A stretch of DNA of 64,000 bases from Amphiura filiformis (lineage: Eukaryota; Echinodermata; Ophiuroidea; Amphilepidida; Amphiuridae), in contig NC_092628.1 in the NCBI RefSeq assembly GCF_039555335.1, positions 82,858,315-82,922,314 on the forward strand, in the 5' to 3' direction. Below are positions 21,713-34,600 of this stretch, piece after piece; the first letter of the stretch is position 1; each line of letters begins with the position of its first letter. Under the pieces are notes generated by a model. It was not told the origin of the DNA. It saw only the letters and a program-made list of their open reading frames with translations, and did no database searches. Position numbers and translations under genes: made by a program.

Positions 21713-23716
21713 ATGGCTACCAAAGTCCTTCCACCACCTTATTCACGAGTGGCGCCGTCAAGTGACATTTGGCGGAGCAATGCACCCCCACCCAGCAAGT
21801 CATTTCATTCTGAACATCACAGCACTCAGATGTTAGTACAATTGAGCACGCTCAGAACAGAACGTGTGCTGTGCGACGGAACACTAATTGCAAGTGGGGA
21901 GCATTTCAGCGTACATAGAATCATTCTAGCATCATGCAGCGAATACTTTCGGGATATCTTCAAACGAAATGACAACTTGCGAGACATTCAGTTGGGCAAT
22001 GCTATTTCAAAGTTGGGAGTGGAACTTTTGTTGCAGTATGCATACACTTCTGAAATAACACTCACACTTGAGAATGTGCATATGGTCTTGCTGGCAGCTG
22101 TTCATTTGCGGATGTCACAGGTCACCGATTTGTGCATAGAGTATCTCACCTCAACCTTAGATGTGCAAAATTGTGTTAATTTGCTTCAGTTAGCTGAAAG
22201 ACACAATTTTGCAAGGCTGAAGAAGGCTGTTCAAGACTTCATTGTTGATGAATTCCTACAGGTTTCTGCAACCAGTGGATTTCAGGAATTAAATGCAGAC
22301 CAAGTGACCTTCTTTATTAGTCAAGATCGAATGGCAGCTGGTTCAGAGATGCAGCTTTTCAAGGTTGCAGCAAGGTGGTTGGAACATGATCTAGTTGCAA
22401 GAGAACAATATGCACCTCAGCTTATGCGACACATCAGATTTCCTCTGATTTCATCCAACGATCTTGTGGATCATGTCCAATCACATGACTTTATGATGAA
22501 TAATCATGAATGTCATCAGTACCTCCTAGAAGCACTCAACTACCATCTTGTGCCACATCGTCAGCACACCCTGCAGAATTCTCGCACTCGTATGCGTTCC
22601 GTAAACGAAGTTGTCCTAGCAACAGGTGGGGAGCTACCACATCAGGATGTCAGCAACTTGCTCATGATATTTGATGAATCTCACAGTCGTTGGAAGAAGC
22701 TAACCACAATGCCTCTCAGAAGAGTGGATCATTCCATTGCAGTATTGAATCACTTCCTCTATGTTGCGGGGGGACAGGTGACTTTGAATTCAAATGGCAA
22801 AGAAAGTATTGGTACAGTCCATCGCTATGATCCACGCTTCAATACATGGTTACAAATGTGCCCGATGCAACAGAGGAGGGCGTTCTTTCATCTCACAGCG
22901 CTTGGTGATTCCTTGTATGCCATTGGTGGCAAGAATGAACAAGGAGCACTTGCATCTGCTGAAGTGTACAGTCCAACAGAAAACAAATGGAAATATCTCA
23001 AAGGGTTGCCAGAGAAATCGTATGCTCTGGCTGGATGTTGCATCAAAAATAAACTGTTCGTCTCCGGTGGATTCTCAAACCACAAATTCAGTCGTAATTT
23101 GTATCTATATGGTCAAGAGGGAGATGACTGGATTCCACGCTGCCCAATGAACACTGCCCGTGGGTTTCACATGATGTGCAGCGTACGGGATATGATCTAT
23201 GTCATGGGCGGCAACCATCTTAACACGTACGGAGATCGTGTTGATGTGACGAGTGTGGAGAAATACAACCCTCTTCATGATAACTGGATAACTGTATCAC
23301 CTATGTTGACAGGACTCAGTATGGCTGGCTGTGCCGTGACAGAAAACAACAAGATCTTCATCGTAGGTGGGTACAATGGTCTGAGTCGACAGAGAGAGAA
23401 AGATATCCATTGCTATAATGTTGCTGAAGATGAGTGGGATGTGGTGGGAGAGCTTCCAAAGGCTTCTTTACGAATGGCTTGCTGCACATTGACTTTGCCG
23501 TATAACTTGTTTCAGGAAACATCACCAAGAGAGAATGTGTCAACAACAGGTGGAATATCTCTCAATAGGTCAGCATCAAATGCAACAGGTGGAATATCTG
23601 TCAATAGGTCAGCATCAAATGCAACAGGCGGAATATCTATTAATAGGTCCGCATCAAATACCTCCACTGGTAGCAACTTTGTTGTAAGGAGACCTCGAAC
23701 TCCTACTCTCAGGTGA
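21713..23716 (+). CDS. Kelch-like protein (BTB-BACK-Kelch)
   Basis: The 667-aa product has a BTB domain at about 42-150 (CDGTLIASGEHFSVHRIILA is the typical core), a BACK domain at about 155-257 (QLAERHNFARLKK), and six Kelch repeats at about 301-597 with repeated VGG/AGG/IGG turns followed by Tyr and Trp. Known relatives are substrate adaptors for cullin-3 ubiquitin ligases: BTB-BACK binds cullin-3 and the Kelch propeller binds substrate. Similarity in the last blades (MGGNHLNTYGDRVDV, VGGYNG) recalls the KLHL9/13/26 group, but I cannot place it further. The whole coding region is one exon. The ATG at 21713 comes seven bases after a consensus acceptor (TTATTTGCAG, ending 21706), implying an upstream 5' UTR exon that I could not locate. 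The tail after the propeller carries a three-copy 13-residue repeat. Gene identity is secure at family level. Confidence 0.95.
   Translation: MATKVLPPPYSRVAPSSDIWRSNAPPPSKSFHSEHHSTQMLVQLSTLRTERVLCDGTLIASGEHFSVHRIILASCSEYFRDIFKRNDNLRDIQLGNAISKLGVELLLQYAYTSEITLTLENVHMVLLAAVHLRMSQVTDLCIEYLTSTLDVQNCVNLLQLAERHNFARLKKAVQDFIVDEFLQVSATSGFQELNADQVTFFISQDRMAAGSEMQLFKVAARWLEHDLVAREQYAPQLMRHIRFPLISSNDLVDHVQSHDFMMNNHECHQYLLEALNYHLVPHRQHTLQNSRTRMRSVNEVVLATGGELPHQDVSNLLMIFDESHSRWKKLTTMPLRRVDHSIAVLNHFLYVAGGQVTLNSNGKESIGTVHRYDPRFNTWLQMCPMQQRRAFFHLTALGDSLYAIGGKNEQGALASAEVYSPTENKWKYLKGLPEKSYALAGCCIKNKLFVSGGFSNHKFSRNLYLYGQEGDDWIPRCPMNTARGFHMMCSVRDMIYVMGGNHLNTYGDRVDVTSVEKYNPLHDNWITVSPMLTGLSMAGCAVTENNKIFIVGGYNGLSRQREKDIHCYNVAEDEWDVVGELPKASLRMACCTLTLPYNLFQETSPRENVSTTGGISLNRSASNATGGISVNRSASNATGGISINRSASNTSTGSNFVVRRPRTPTLR
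23543..23659 (+). repeat. In-frame 39-bp x3 repeat in the Kelch gene tail
   Basis: Three head-to-tail 39-bp units encode residues 611-649 with consensus (A/T)TGGIS(L/V/I)NRSASN. The units differ by only a few bases, so the duplication is recent. Length is a multiple of three and the frame is kept. It follows the Kelch propeller and precedes a basic C-terminus (VVRRPRTPTLR). Confidence 0.95.
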
Positions 23717-26700
23717 TGATGCCTCCCTAACATGCCTGTGCTGAGATACATCCATATAGAAAGTACATGTATATCTATGAAGAACTACAGTAAAATTAGC
23801 AAAGAACCTCAATACTTTGGGCACAGATGTGTCTTAAATTGCTCCATGCTGATGAGTGCATTATTCAATTTTACTGAGGTTTTGTTATGTGCAGACCAAT
23901 TCGCCAGCAAAGTAGTTACATAACTCCCTGGTAACTGGATCACGCACCTTTGGAATACATGCCACAGACTTTGTGTTGCGATCATTTTGATTGTGGTGCA
24001 GAACTCAAAAAGCAGTTGACATAGTAATAATCGGATTACACGTAACACTTCGCTGGCAAATTATTGTGCAAGACATTTTGCCATTTTGTAGCATATACAT
24101 GTACCAGCTAGACAGAAACAAAGGGTGGCACACAAAACACCCACCTTGTGTATAAAATGTACATATATAACTAAGCCCTCGCCACCTAAAATATAGTTGG
24201 CATCTTCAGGTGAAAACAGACAATTGCAAATTCAAATCTGCACTTTTAGTACGTCAAAAGTGTCAATCAAAGTGGACCATTTTGTCATGATATGAAATAC
24301 TAGTCAGTGTTGACCAAACTTTTATTTGTAATTTGTCCATTTTATTTCAATACATGGAGATTTAATTTGTTACACATTTGAGCAAAGACTTCTATCTATT
24401 GGAATTATTTTATCAACCAGAATACTAAAAGGCAAAGATAAAATCAGAAAGAAAAGTCCAAATTTGTTCAGTTTGTTCAATTGCCATTTTAGTAATTTGA
24501 GCCCAGTTTACACTAATTTGTTTTCAAACATTTGATGCAGCAAGTATTCATTTTTCAATATACATGTATTTCCAGTATAAAATCAATCTGTTTCACTTCG
24601 TTTTCAACTTCTAATGAATTTTTGGTGATATAAAAAAAGTAAAATGGGTGTTGTTTCCACCAGATATTCGACAACAAATATACGGTACTTGAATGGCAAC
24701 AAACATTTGTTAGAAGATAAACGTCAATTGAAACAGATCGAATAACAAATAACTTTTGCATGAATATTCAACATTGAATATGTAGTATGAATCTGCTCTA
24801 GTTACTTTCAGGAGTCCGACTTAATGGACACAATGGAAAGGCAAATGACAGTTGTATTTGGCTCAAAGAGTAAGACTAGATCAAAACTCTCCCATGTTTG
24901 AGTGTCCCTGCATTTCATCATGCACCAAGCAACTTTAAAGTACACCTATGTGTTGTGTCGATTATGTACTATGCTAAGCGCTACATGTATGATGTATGTG
25001 TACCACCTCTATAATGCACATCTTAATAATGCCAATAATTTCTACAAGTTTGTGCATTTGCTGCAAATGCACTTGTATTTTGATCCCTACATGTATACAT
25101 GCAACTACTATGCATCTTATATGCCAGATCTCAGAGTTACACACAGGGTTACATAATTGGCAAGTCTGAACTCTCCTACATGTTGTTGAAACCTCTTTGT
25201 TTGACTACAGACCCTGTTAAACCAAACATGTCAATACATTGTGCGTGATGCCACCAAGTAGTGTCATCAAGCAAGATGAGCCAGACGAAGGCCTCATATA
25301 GAGGTTTACTGAGGTTATCCATGTTCTATAAGCTGCATATCCTATCAGCGACTGCTATACCTTGTTTAGGATTTTCAAAAGAAGTAACTGCACATACAAC
25401 CATGACTGTTTCAAAATAGCCCGCCAAAGTCATGCAAGTAACTCCGAGGTCGTGCATTGAATTGGTTTGAATGAGGAATACTACAGAAACCAGCGCCTTT
25501 TGTTAGAAGTCACACTTGAGGAATGTGGATAACCTCTATTCAAGTTTGATTAATGTTCATAAATAAATGTAAATTGCCATTTGCTGAAAATGCCATCAAA
25601 ATAGAATCTCCGGTTTGGAGATATAAATGTTTTACAGTTTGAATGATATAATATGGGAGTATCTCGAAATTGATTACCTTAGGACATATCTCATTTTGAT
25701 TGATTATATCAAGTATGAATCTAAATGAGTTGCACATAATTTTGGTATGGAAGAATGGTGACAGGAGTTTCTTCCTGTACTTACTCATAAAAGTACATTA
25801 GATGTACACTACTCGGGGATCATACCTACAATGTATTTATTTTAATTTGTCAACAACACAGCATTAACATTGTGAAACAGGTGAGTGTCATTTTATTCAG
25901 GCAAGAAAATGTGCAATGTTTACTGAATGTATCATGACTCTGATAAAACACTTTGGTCATTAGCATTAATTATTAGAACAGAAAAAAGTGAATGCAAATC
26001 TGGATTGCCAGAATCTGATCCTTTTAGTTGTTTAAATAGTGTAGTTAAAAATCCTCAACACTTAATTTGAGCAATTATTTACATATTTTCATGTTAATAT
26101 CAGTAAGAAGAGATCAATTAATAGCTTGATTTGGCTCACATGTGTACTCATTCAACTGATTCACTTGGCCAAAAGACATCACAAAGTGAAATTCACACAC
26201 TGTATTGTTCCTAATAAGCACCCAGTCTCTATTACATGCCCACCCTCAAAATTTTCCTAAATGAAAATTGAAAAAGCATTAAAATTTACCATTATGTGCA
26301 AATATACATGGAAAAGAATGGTAGATCATTCCTATGTCTCCCCGGATATTATAGGAACAGACGTGTCTACATCTGGAATGGGTGGTGTTATTTTAGTCAT
26401 TTAATGTAAAAACATACACAAATAATTGATCCCTAATAAACGCACACCCTTCATGAAATCTCACAGCCCATGTGCGCTTATTAGGAAAAATACGGTATTT
26501 TCATTACAAGTACATAGAAGTATTTTTAAATTGGTTGGAAATGTTTGTTTTAATTGGAAGTTAATTTTCTGTGCAATAATAGTCACAACCTGTGAAATTG
26601 GTTTTTTTTTTATTTGTTACTTATTTGGATAGAAAATAGAAGTCTCCATGTTGATTCAACTCAAATAGTATTACAATACGAAATTGTGAAAGCGAAATAG

Positions 26701-27230
26701 ACCTACCTCTTAAAATACAAAACTGAAAAAATTAAGGATCTTCTGATGAAAGAAATGCCAGTATATTTTTTGTACATATATTATCACTATGTTGCTTCTG
26801 GTCAGTATTACAATGTTGGGGAACAACTCAAAAAGTTTAATGATGTCAGACATTTTGACCCCTTCTCCCAATGAAAGGACTGTACTTTATAGGACATCAT
26901 CAAACTTTTTGTTTGTTCTCTTAACTGAAATAGATAGATAAAGCAAAAGCATATCTAGGTGATGCTTCACAAGTCAACTAAGTCTGTCAAGTTGATATAA
27001 AATTTTGAAAAGTGAAACATGTACAAAGTTTTTTTTTTATTCTTTTCAAAATGCATGTTAAAATTTCAATTTTGTCAGAGGGTAGAATAAGTTCATTTTG
27101 ATATTTTTGTTTACCATTTTACACAACCAATTTTTTCAGCTGAAATGGTGTTCAAGTATGGTTATATCCATACCTTAATGTATGAAGCAATAAAAGCCTT
27201 GATAATTTAGTAATATTTGTATAAATAAAA
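23717..27230 (+). other. Probable 3' UTR / 3' flank of the Kelch gene
   Basis: No exon-like sequence follows the stop codon. Canonical AATAAA signals on the plus strand occur at 25562-25567 and 27189-27194, either of which could end the transcript. This cannot be decided from sequence alone. A foldback at about 26217-26490 is built on TAATAAGC/GCTTATTAGG words, related to the widespread GCGCTTATT-type repeats also seen near 3555 and 4785. Confidence 0.35.
26820..26920. mobile_element. 100-bp foldback (AACTCAAAAAGTTTAATGATG ends)
   Basis: GAACAACTCAAAAAGTTTAA followed by TGATGTC is mirrored by GACATCATCAAACTTTTTG and TTTGTTC. Arms are about 27 bp with few mismatches. Non-coding. Confidence 0.75.
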
Positions 27231-28490
27231 AAAGTGAAATATTTGTATATAATCATTACATCAAGTGTAATTTTAACATTTTATTCACATCATGTGACTT
27301 TTAACATTGTAACATTTTATTGTACAGTGCTTATCTAATAACAATTGTTTAAAGAGAAACCTATATTTTTGTCAATTATAGTGATTGTTATTTTGTTTGT
27401 CAGTGTCATGTGTGAACATGGTCATTGAGTTGAATAAATGATCAGTAAATATACAAAGAATTGATGACAAATTTCTAACCCTTTGAAGTGAGGAGAAGTC
27501 TGAAATTTTAGTATCAGCTCGTAACAGGCGGGACTCATAATTTATATTGTGGATTGATATAGAAAGGCGTACACACTGCTAGGTGCAGCACCTGTCATGA
27601 TCATTGATGGGCGTATCATGTACATGTAGTAACAAAAAACAACTAATTCTTGCCTATTACGACTTGATCATAGTATGGGCATGAGTATAAAATGAGGGTA
27701 TTCTATGGATAACACAAATTCAAAGCATTCATAATTTTGAAAGGAATCCATCAGATCTTTCTTTGATCAATTCTGACAATTGTCTTGGTCAAGTTGATGA
27801 CTTTTCTTGCATGGAAGGACATTCTTTGGGAGTCAATCACATTACACTACAAAATGAAATACTTCTTAACATGTGGTAATAAATACCCACATAGTCAGCC
27901 TCTTGTTCACCCAGTGCATCATCATTTCTTATTCATCCTGTTCATGTTCAATTATACTTGCAATATTAACTACAGTTTAGAGAGTGCAAGAAGATCATAG
28001 CTTTGCCATCCTGATTTTACTTTTTATTCCCAATAAAAGTCACAAAAGTCTGTATCCGTTCACACATCTACACCACTAGTAAACCAAATGGCAAACAATA
28101 ATGCAATATATAGCTAAAAGTTATGAATTTGGGAAGCATCTTCTATTTAATTTCTTTTATTCCATACCTGGATGAATGACAACATTCACAAATGGCAAGA
28201 AATTTGCTGATTTTTACGATTCTCAAGCCATTTTAATGTTCCCCATCATAAATTGGAATGTTTGCCAAATACAAAATGCTTACAAAATGATGTCACTGTT
28301 GTAGTAACCATGCAGATGCAGATGACATATTATTAACATATGTGACCAAATCAAGAAAAATGACAACATTGTCGCCATACATGTACATGTAGTTCTTTTA
28401 ATGTTTTTAGTTACAAACCGATTTATCATTCAAATCCATATGTTATATATTTCAACTATTACTTGGCAGTCTTATTTCACATCTGGAATC
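27231..28490. other. Intergenic, nothing recognised
   Basis: AT-rich single-copy-looking sequence between the convergent Kelch and DENND10 genes. No exon, hairpin element or RNA gene was seen apart from scattered TACATGTA words. Confidence 0.5.
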
Positions 28491-28499
28491 TGACAACTG

Positions 28500-28672
28500 A
28501 CTCTTCCCAACAAAGCCCTCATTTTGCTTGAGCATGTCACATGTTGTCTTTTCAAATACATAAATGCAAACATTACATGTATCAAGTCTAAAACCGATAT
28601 CTATTTTTTACTAAAGTCATGCGACTCAACACAACAAAATGAGGGCTCTTGTTGGGAGTTGACAAAATTTAT
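28500..28672. mobile_element. MITE with CCAACAAAGCCCTCATTTTG ends
   Basis: The left CCAACAAAGCCCTCATTTTG is mirrored by CAAAATGAGGGCTCTTGTTG on the right. The left part continues into GCTTGAGCATGTCACAT, a word shared with the GATCAAGC-ended elements at 16229 and 37468. Confidence 0.75.
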
Positions 28673-28732
28673 ATAGTAATATTACAATATTTAACCTGAA
28701 TGAAGGAAAATTTTAATACCATGGCAAAAGGG

Positions 28733-28976
28733 TGATTCAATTGCTCAGTGGCAGAAAGACTCGTGTCCATCAGCGACTGTCTGTAGGATTACCTGTGATA
28801 TTTACGATTTCATTCAATGCACTATAATACATGCCCTGTACAATGGTACCAATTCATGCAACATACATGTACATGTACATGGGCGAACTCTTGCCTGGCA
28901 TATCATCACAGTCAATACAGAAACAGCAGCTGTTAGACATGAGTCTTCCTGCCCTGAGCCATTGAATTGATTTCCC
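28733..28976. mobile_element. Foldback MITE, about 244 bp
   Basis: ATTCAATTGCTCAGTGGCAG + AAAGACTCGTGTC is mirrored by GACATGAGTCTTCCTGCC + CTGAGCCATTGAAT. A (TACATG)n stretch lies inside near 28865. Non-coding. Confidence 0.8.
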
Positions 28977-29611
28977 CATACCAACTTATAAATCGCACAA
29001 ACATTCCAAACATGAGATTAACATATCTGTTCATTACACACACATATGTGTTAGGATGTCACCTCTATGAAGATTGAAGTGGTTTGATGATACAGGTGTC
29101 CTGTTCAACCCATAGCAAGTCTAAGCTGTCTTGATTTAGTTTTATTTACTCTTTTGCATTCATATCCACAATAAAGCTTTGCTACTGAATGCAATATGTC
29201 CAGGTGACAGCCTGACTTAAAAAAGTATGTACTTAATATGAAAATTGGATATGATACTTATATGATAGGTTAATAACTGGGTATTTCTTGCTGAGAGTGA
29301 AATTGGACAAAATAATACATGTTCGCTGATTGCTGGGGTAATCAACATCTCAACACAAGTGCAACAAGTAATACTCAGTTTTTAGCTTATTTCATACACC
29401 ACAAACAATCATACCAATTTTACTATTTTATAACAAAATATTCACGAAAAGCTGGAATATACGAGCAAATCTAAATAGGTGTATGAAAAAAATATATGGT
29501 ACTCAATAAAATAAATAATTCAGGAGCAAGGGACAAAACTATGTGAATCAAGATAAAAAGGTGTTTATAGACTGAACGGAAGATATGACCACAACATTTT
29601 AAAATGACAAC

Positions 29612-29777
29612 TAAGGCTCTCACCTAACAGGTAACTATATACACAGGTACCCGATTGAATTTTCAGGCAGGAATCTGGGCACCTAAAAAAAAAAAAATAC
29701 CGGTTACTGGAATTTTGACCCCGGTGGACCAAGGACGGGCGAGAACTCAGGTACCCAGGAATTGGTGAGAGCCTTAA
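29612..29777. mobile_element. Small MITE (AAGGCTCTCACC ends), about 166 bp
   Basis: Ends AAGGCTCTCACC and GGTGAGAGCCTT, with mirrored CAGGTACCC / GGTACC blocks inside and an A-run plus CCGG-rich centre. The terminal repeats are exact over 12 bp. Confidence 0.75.
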
Positions 29778-30544
29778 TGGTAACCCAGATGTTTGGTGAC
29801 ATCACCACAATGTGATTGCTATAAACTTTGCATGTAAATCTTAATGCACTTCATTTCACTTTCAAATGTATAGAAGAATTACATACAAGCAGTTAGGGTC
29901 TACAAAATTTGTAGAGGTTCAGTTGCATATTTACTAAAAATGATACTTGCTGGGAGAGAGATTAAATGATTAGGCTGATAACAAAACATGTTTGTCTACT
30001 TCATGTAAAGTAGCCAACTCTATATATGATCTATGGAAAATACATTTGTTATTATCAATTTTCCAGACTGACCATACCTTAGGCCCAACAGATTCTAATT
30101 TCTTGTCAAAGGGTTACTAATTTACTGACAAATTCCTATGTCAGTTTTCATATCAAATTGTAGCAATTTTGTATTTTGCATACAAGTGCTGTCAAATCAA
30201 CCAAATTTAGCTAACAACAATGTAACAACCATGAATTTACTAATTTGTCAACAGACCGATCAGATTTATCATGGGATGCAAAGGTATAAGTTTAAACTAT
30301 TTTACCAAACAACTAACCCTACTTCTTAAAAGTATGAAACCACTAGAATCAGGCAGTTATTGGAGATATGGTATGGGAAATACAATGCTTGAAGTGTCAT
30401 ACTAGTCAAAGCTGAATCATAACTTTGAGTCACTAAGAAAATGATTGAATTGTTGAAGATGCATAACATTACACAAAAAGTTATGTTGTGAACAAGTTAT
30501 GGAAGCCCCTATTTCATGTAATGGGTTGTTCCAATGTCCAGGTA

Positions 30545-30676
30545 TGATCTAGTATACAAATATTGACTGCTATGAGGGGTATGGTTAAAATTATAGGCCC
30601 AAGGTGATCTCAAAACCATGACTATGCCCCGAGGCGCACCGAATAAAAAGCAGTCAATATTTGTTTTATATACCAA
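30545..30676. mobile_element. Foldback MITE (TATACAAATATTGACTGC ends)
   Basis: GTATACAAATATTGACTGCT is mirrored by AGCAGTCAATATTTGTTTTA + TATACC, with GAGGGGTATGG / CCATGACTATGCCCC inside. A 132-bp element with no coding content. Confidence 0.8.
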
Positions 30677-31259
30677 ATCTTAAGATTCTTGTCATCTGTT
30701 TGGTTAAAAGCATCGATTTTGGAAGGAGAAAGTAATAGTTTCAATGCGAACGGCACAGACGATTTCCACATAATTATAGCTCGCGAAAACATTAACGCGT
30801 GCGTAACATCATTTTACGCTGGTAACAAAGCACACACAGAATTATGCCCGGGGAATAGTTACTGTGAAATATACAGGATTAGCAGATCCTTTGACATTTG
30901 CGTCACATTTATGTAAAGGTATGATATTATTACCCAGCCATACAATGCAATATCAAATAACAAGACTAAAGCACTGCTAAAAATACAACATTATCATAAT
31001 TTTGTTCTCATTCTAAAAGCTGTAATAAAATATATTTCTTTTGATTTGTAATAAAAAAATTCACTTTTGTAAATATATATTAGGGAAAAAACAGTTTGTC
31101 TCAGAGCTGATAAAGATTTAAAATACAATGCAGAATACACTTTCCTTTGTTCCCCCCCCAACTCAAACTCGGTCAAAATAAGCTTGAAATGCTCAAAACT
31201 GTAAAAATGTTTATATTCTTATGATGTACACATATGAAGAGCTTATTTCTAAACCGTGT

Positions 31260-31532
31260 TAAGTCCACAAACCCGTGTATCTGATTTTCCTGTGCGATAT
31301 TGCAATGCTATAGGTATTATAATTGGCTGCACTATTACAAAGCAAACTCGCAGTGACAATACTGTGTGGGCCTTTGTGTCCCAAAGGAGAACAATAGTCT
31401 GCATATTGTTATGCCGCATTGTTATTGTAAATAATAGCTTGTTGACAGTACAACTCTTTGTTGATAATGTTAAACATGTCAAAAATAATTGTGATTGTAT
31501 AAGTAAATGAGACACATGGGGTTGTGGACTTA
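31260..31532. mobile_element. TA-flanked MITE, about 270 bp
   Basis: Ends AGTCCACAAACCCGTGT and ACATGGGGTTGTGGACT are inverted repeats bordered by TA on each side, suggesting a mariner-type origin. Open frames of 84-88 codons on both strands here are shadows of its imperfect mirror structure. It sits about 165 bp below the DENND10 stop codon, so it could be inside that gene's 3' UTR. Confidence 0.8.
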
Positions 31533-31696
31533 TAGAAAATTGGGGGGAATATTAAATATTAAATTGGCCAATTTCTCTTTGAGATAAATGCTCACCGTAA
31601 AATCAACACACATGGCAGCTCTGAGACATACAATTTTTAGGGGGCCTCATAGTCTACATGTACATGTAATAATAAGTGATATATAGCCGTCAAGTT

Positions 31697-34600
31697 TTAG
31701 CTATACAAATTTTGTACAAGCCCCTCAGCAACTGCAAGATTGAAGAGAAAGTTTTCAGTAGAGGTCTGCAATTTGCGTTCTTTTAATAATTCAATGGTGA
31801 TCTGTGGTTCGCCTCCCTCTTCTGGTGCGACTGCAAGGGATTTCAGGTTGTTAATGAGCTCACTGGTTTTGTTTGATATTTCCTGTGAAAAAATATGAAA
31901 ACAAGAAAAGTTCAAAAAGTACTGAAAGATAATATCATAACAATGCAATGGCACAAAGATGTACTGTGTGCATGATCACCTGTAAATTGTATGAGTTAAC
32001 TAAATGAACATTGCATATCCTGTACAAGTGTATGAACGCTTGCACCAGACATGAGGGAACTTGTGCACATTGGTCAATCAGACATACACAGCAGCTAATG
32101 GATATAAGTCTTTGTGTCGCTGAGTCATCAATGAGATTATATAAGTTGATGCAGCAACAACGGCTCAATCCTAATGATATGTATAAGCTCGCAAGCTGTA
32201 CCTCTATGACATTTTTTTCAAACTCCTGGCCACTACCTTGCAGTAACAAGATACATGTATGGGTGCCTCTGTGTTACCTTAGAGCCATACTTCAACATAC
32301 TCCAAATCAGCAGGACAAATTTTTCCAAAATTATGTGGAACATGAATTTTATACTCACTGCGAAAGTGTCAACTTTGTGGCTATTTGATTAGTTCTTGTC
32401 CCAATAGTATTCTAACTATTTATTTGTTAGTTTAAGAACATTTTCACTCAGTAAAGTTCTCTAGGCATTTCTCTTCAGAAACTTGTCCTGAATGAGTTTC
32501 CTAAGACCTTATGTATAACTGAGCTCCAAAGAAAAAATCTTCCACTTTTAATATAGTTCTTCAAGACTTCCTTTTATCCCACTTATCTCCCTATACATTG
32601 TTTCTCCTCTAGTTTAGTAGTGCCATCAGTGCTTTCATGCGAGTGCACCCCATTGTCAAGAGCGTCAATAAACAACCCTGTACACGTATGCTCTGCGAGA
32701 TTAAGATAGCGTGCACACAATTTAAAACTTTGAACAGCAAAACAAGGTATAGGACTCTTTACTTTTGAAAACTGCTGCACAATCCTATAATGAATATTTA
32801 TAACCTTTGGTTAAAAAATTCAATCTGTAACTAGAGCAGCCAGTGCACACTAACGTTGAAAAAAAACCCCACCAAAACAGTGCATCTGTCTGGATTTGAA
32901 CTGGACAACTTCATATTACTATGCGTATTTGATATATAAATATGCAGTTCTGATGCCGTCTATTAGGAATGGGACGAACATCATTCGAACATAATACCTA
33001 TAGATGTCATTCTTCTCCAGCGTGCCTCTGATGCTCAGTTAGTTTGAGCGTCATGCTAGTAATATGAAGGTCGCCATTCGAATCCGGTCAGATGCACTGG
33101 TTTTTTTTTCAATGTTAATGTGTACTAGCTGCTCTGGGTACAGATTAAAATTTGTTCATCCTATTAACCCAGAGAACTAAGTATAATAATTTCAACCTTT
33201 AGATGCAGAGTGGAGACACTGAACAGATGTCATATGCTCAGAGTTTGATTAACTTGAAAATGTGCATATCAATTTTTAGCAGAAACATTATTTAGGTAAT
33301 GTTCTTATGATATTAACATTATAAAAAATTGTTATACACGCTGATATTTGTGTAGCAGGTTGTCCAAGTAAATTAAACGCTGCTAAATGCTACTAACTTG
33401 CTAACAATCCAACTTGCATAATCACAAAGGCTCTGACAATTACGATGCATCCACTCTGTTAAGCACGGCATTCTGCATTCACATCTTAACTAAACCCCTG
33501 CCAGTTTACCTTGATGGTTTGTTGGTCTGATACATCATCATCTTGTGCACACTTGACCATGGCTTGTGCTATATCCTTATGTAGTTTACTCATAGCAAAG
33601 GTCTCTGTAATAAAACGCATCCAAATATGAACAAGTATGGAAAATGTGAAACAACTGACCAAAACTCATCAGGATTACATTTCAAGTACAAGTACAACAA
33701 AGGCATTTCTCATATAAATTAAGAATAAATATATTTTCATTGTGCTTTATTAGCATCATATTTATCATTATTAAACAACAAAAAGATTGCTCAACAAAAT
33801 AGTTGCCAAACACTTTTGAAACCATGAATTACACATCATCCAAGCTCTTCCTAATTTTTAATCCAATCAGTCACTTATTCGTTCTCATTCCTTTACATTC
33901 ATTGGCAACTATGTCCTAGAAACTGGGCATCCAAATACACAATGTCAAAAGATTCTTTTTGCAGTTTATAACTATCATAATATTGAATTGTTTCTACAAA
34001 ATGTTACTATTCCAGTTGGAGATCATTGAACCTATAACTGGCCACACAGCCTCTTTAGAAGCAAACTCTTCCAGCAATAATTTAGTGAGGGTGATCCTTG
34101 TTCATTTGTGCTTCATAACAAAATACCAAATTTATTTTGATACATGCCCCATATGACCAGAGGCGGATTTTTTTGTCGGGAGGAGAGTAAGAACAAAATT
34201 TGATAGTGATCATTAGTTCGACCCAATGTTATGAGATACGTGCGCGTAGTGCGCAAACATTCATTCCATTTCATAATATTTGAAGTAAAAGTTGATGTAG
34301 GTATATATTATTTTGGTAAATTTCGCGTGAAGCGCGCGAAAATTTGCAATTTCACACTATTCTATACCCAATTCGAGCGTTTATCAGATTTGTGAGTGTT
34401 TAAACGGTACTAAAGAACAAGGAATATTTCCTTTTCTGTTTTTGCTTGATAGTTAAGAAGCAAGCAAAATCCCAGATTAATGGTCATAATCTGATCTCAA
34501 GCAATACGAAGCCAATACGTTGGTACGCGTGAATTTTTACATTAGGGGGGATGGTGTTGGAAAAAAATCTTAAATCCAGGACTTTTTGGCGACAAATTAA

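Noticed and set aside
22794-23150. 118-codon frame overlapping the Kelch gene
   Set aside because: Shadow frame of the Kelch coding exon.
31249-31515. Complementary frames on both strands near the DENND10 stop
   Set aside because: They lie in a TA-flanked MITE and mirror each other.
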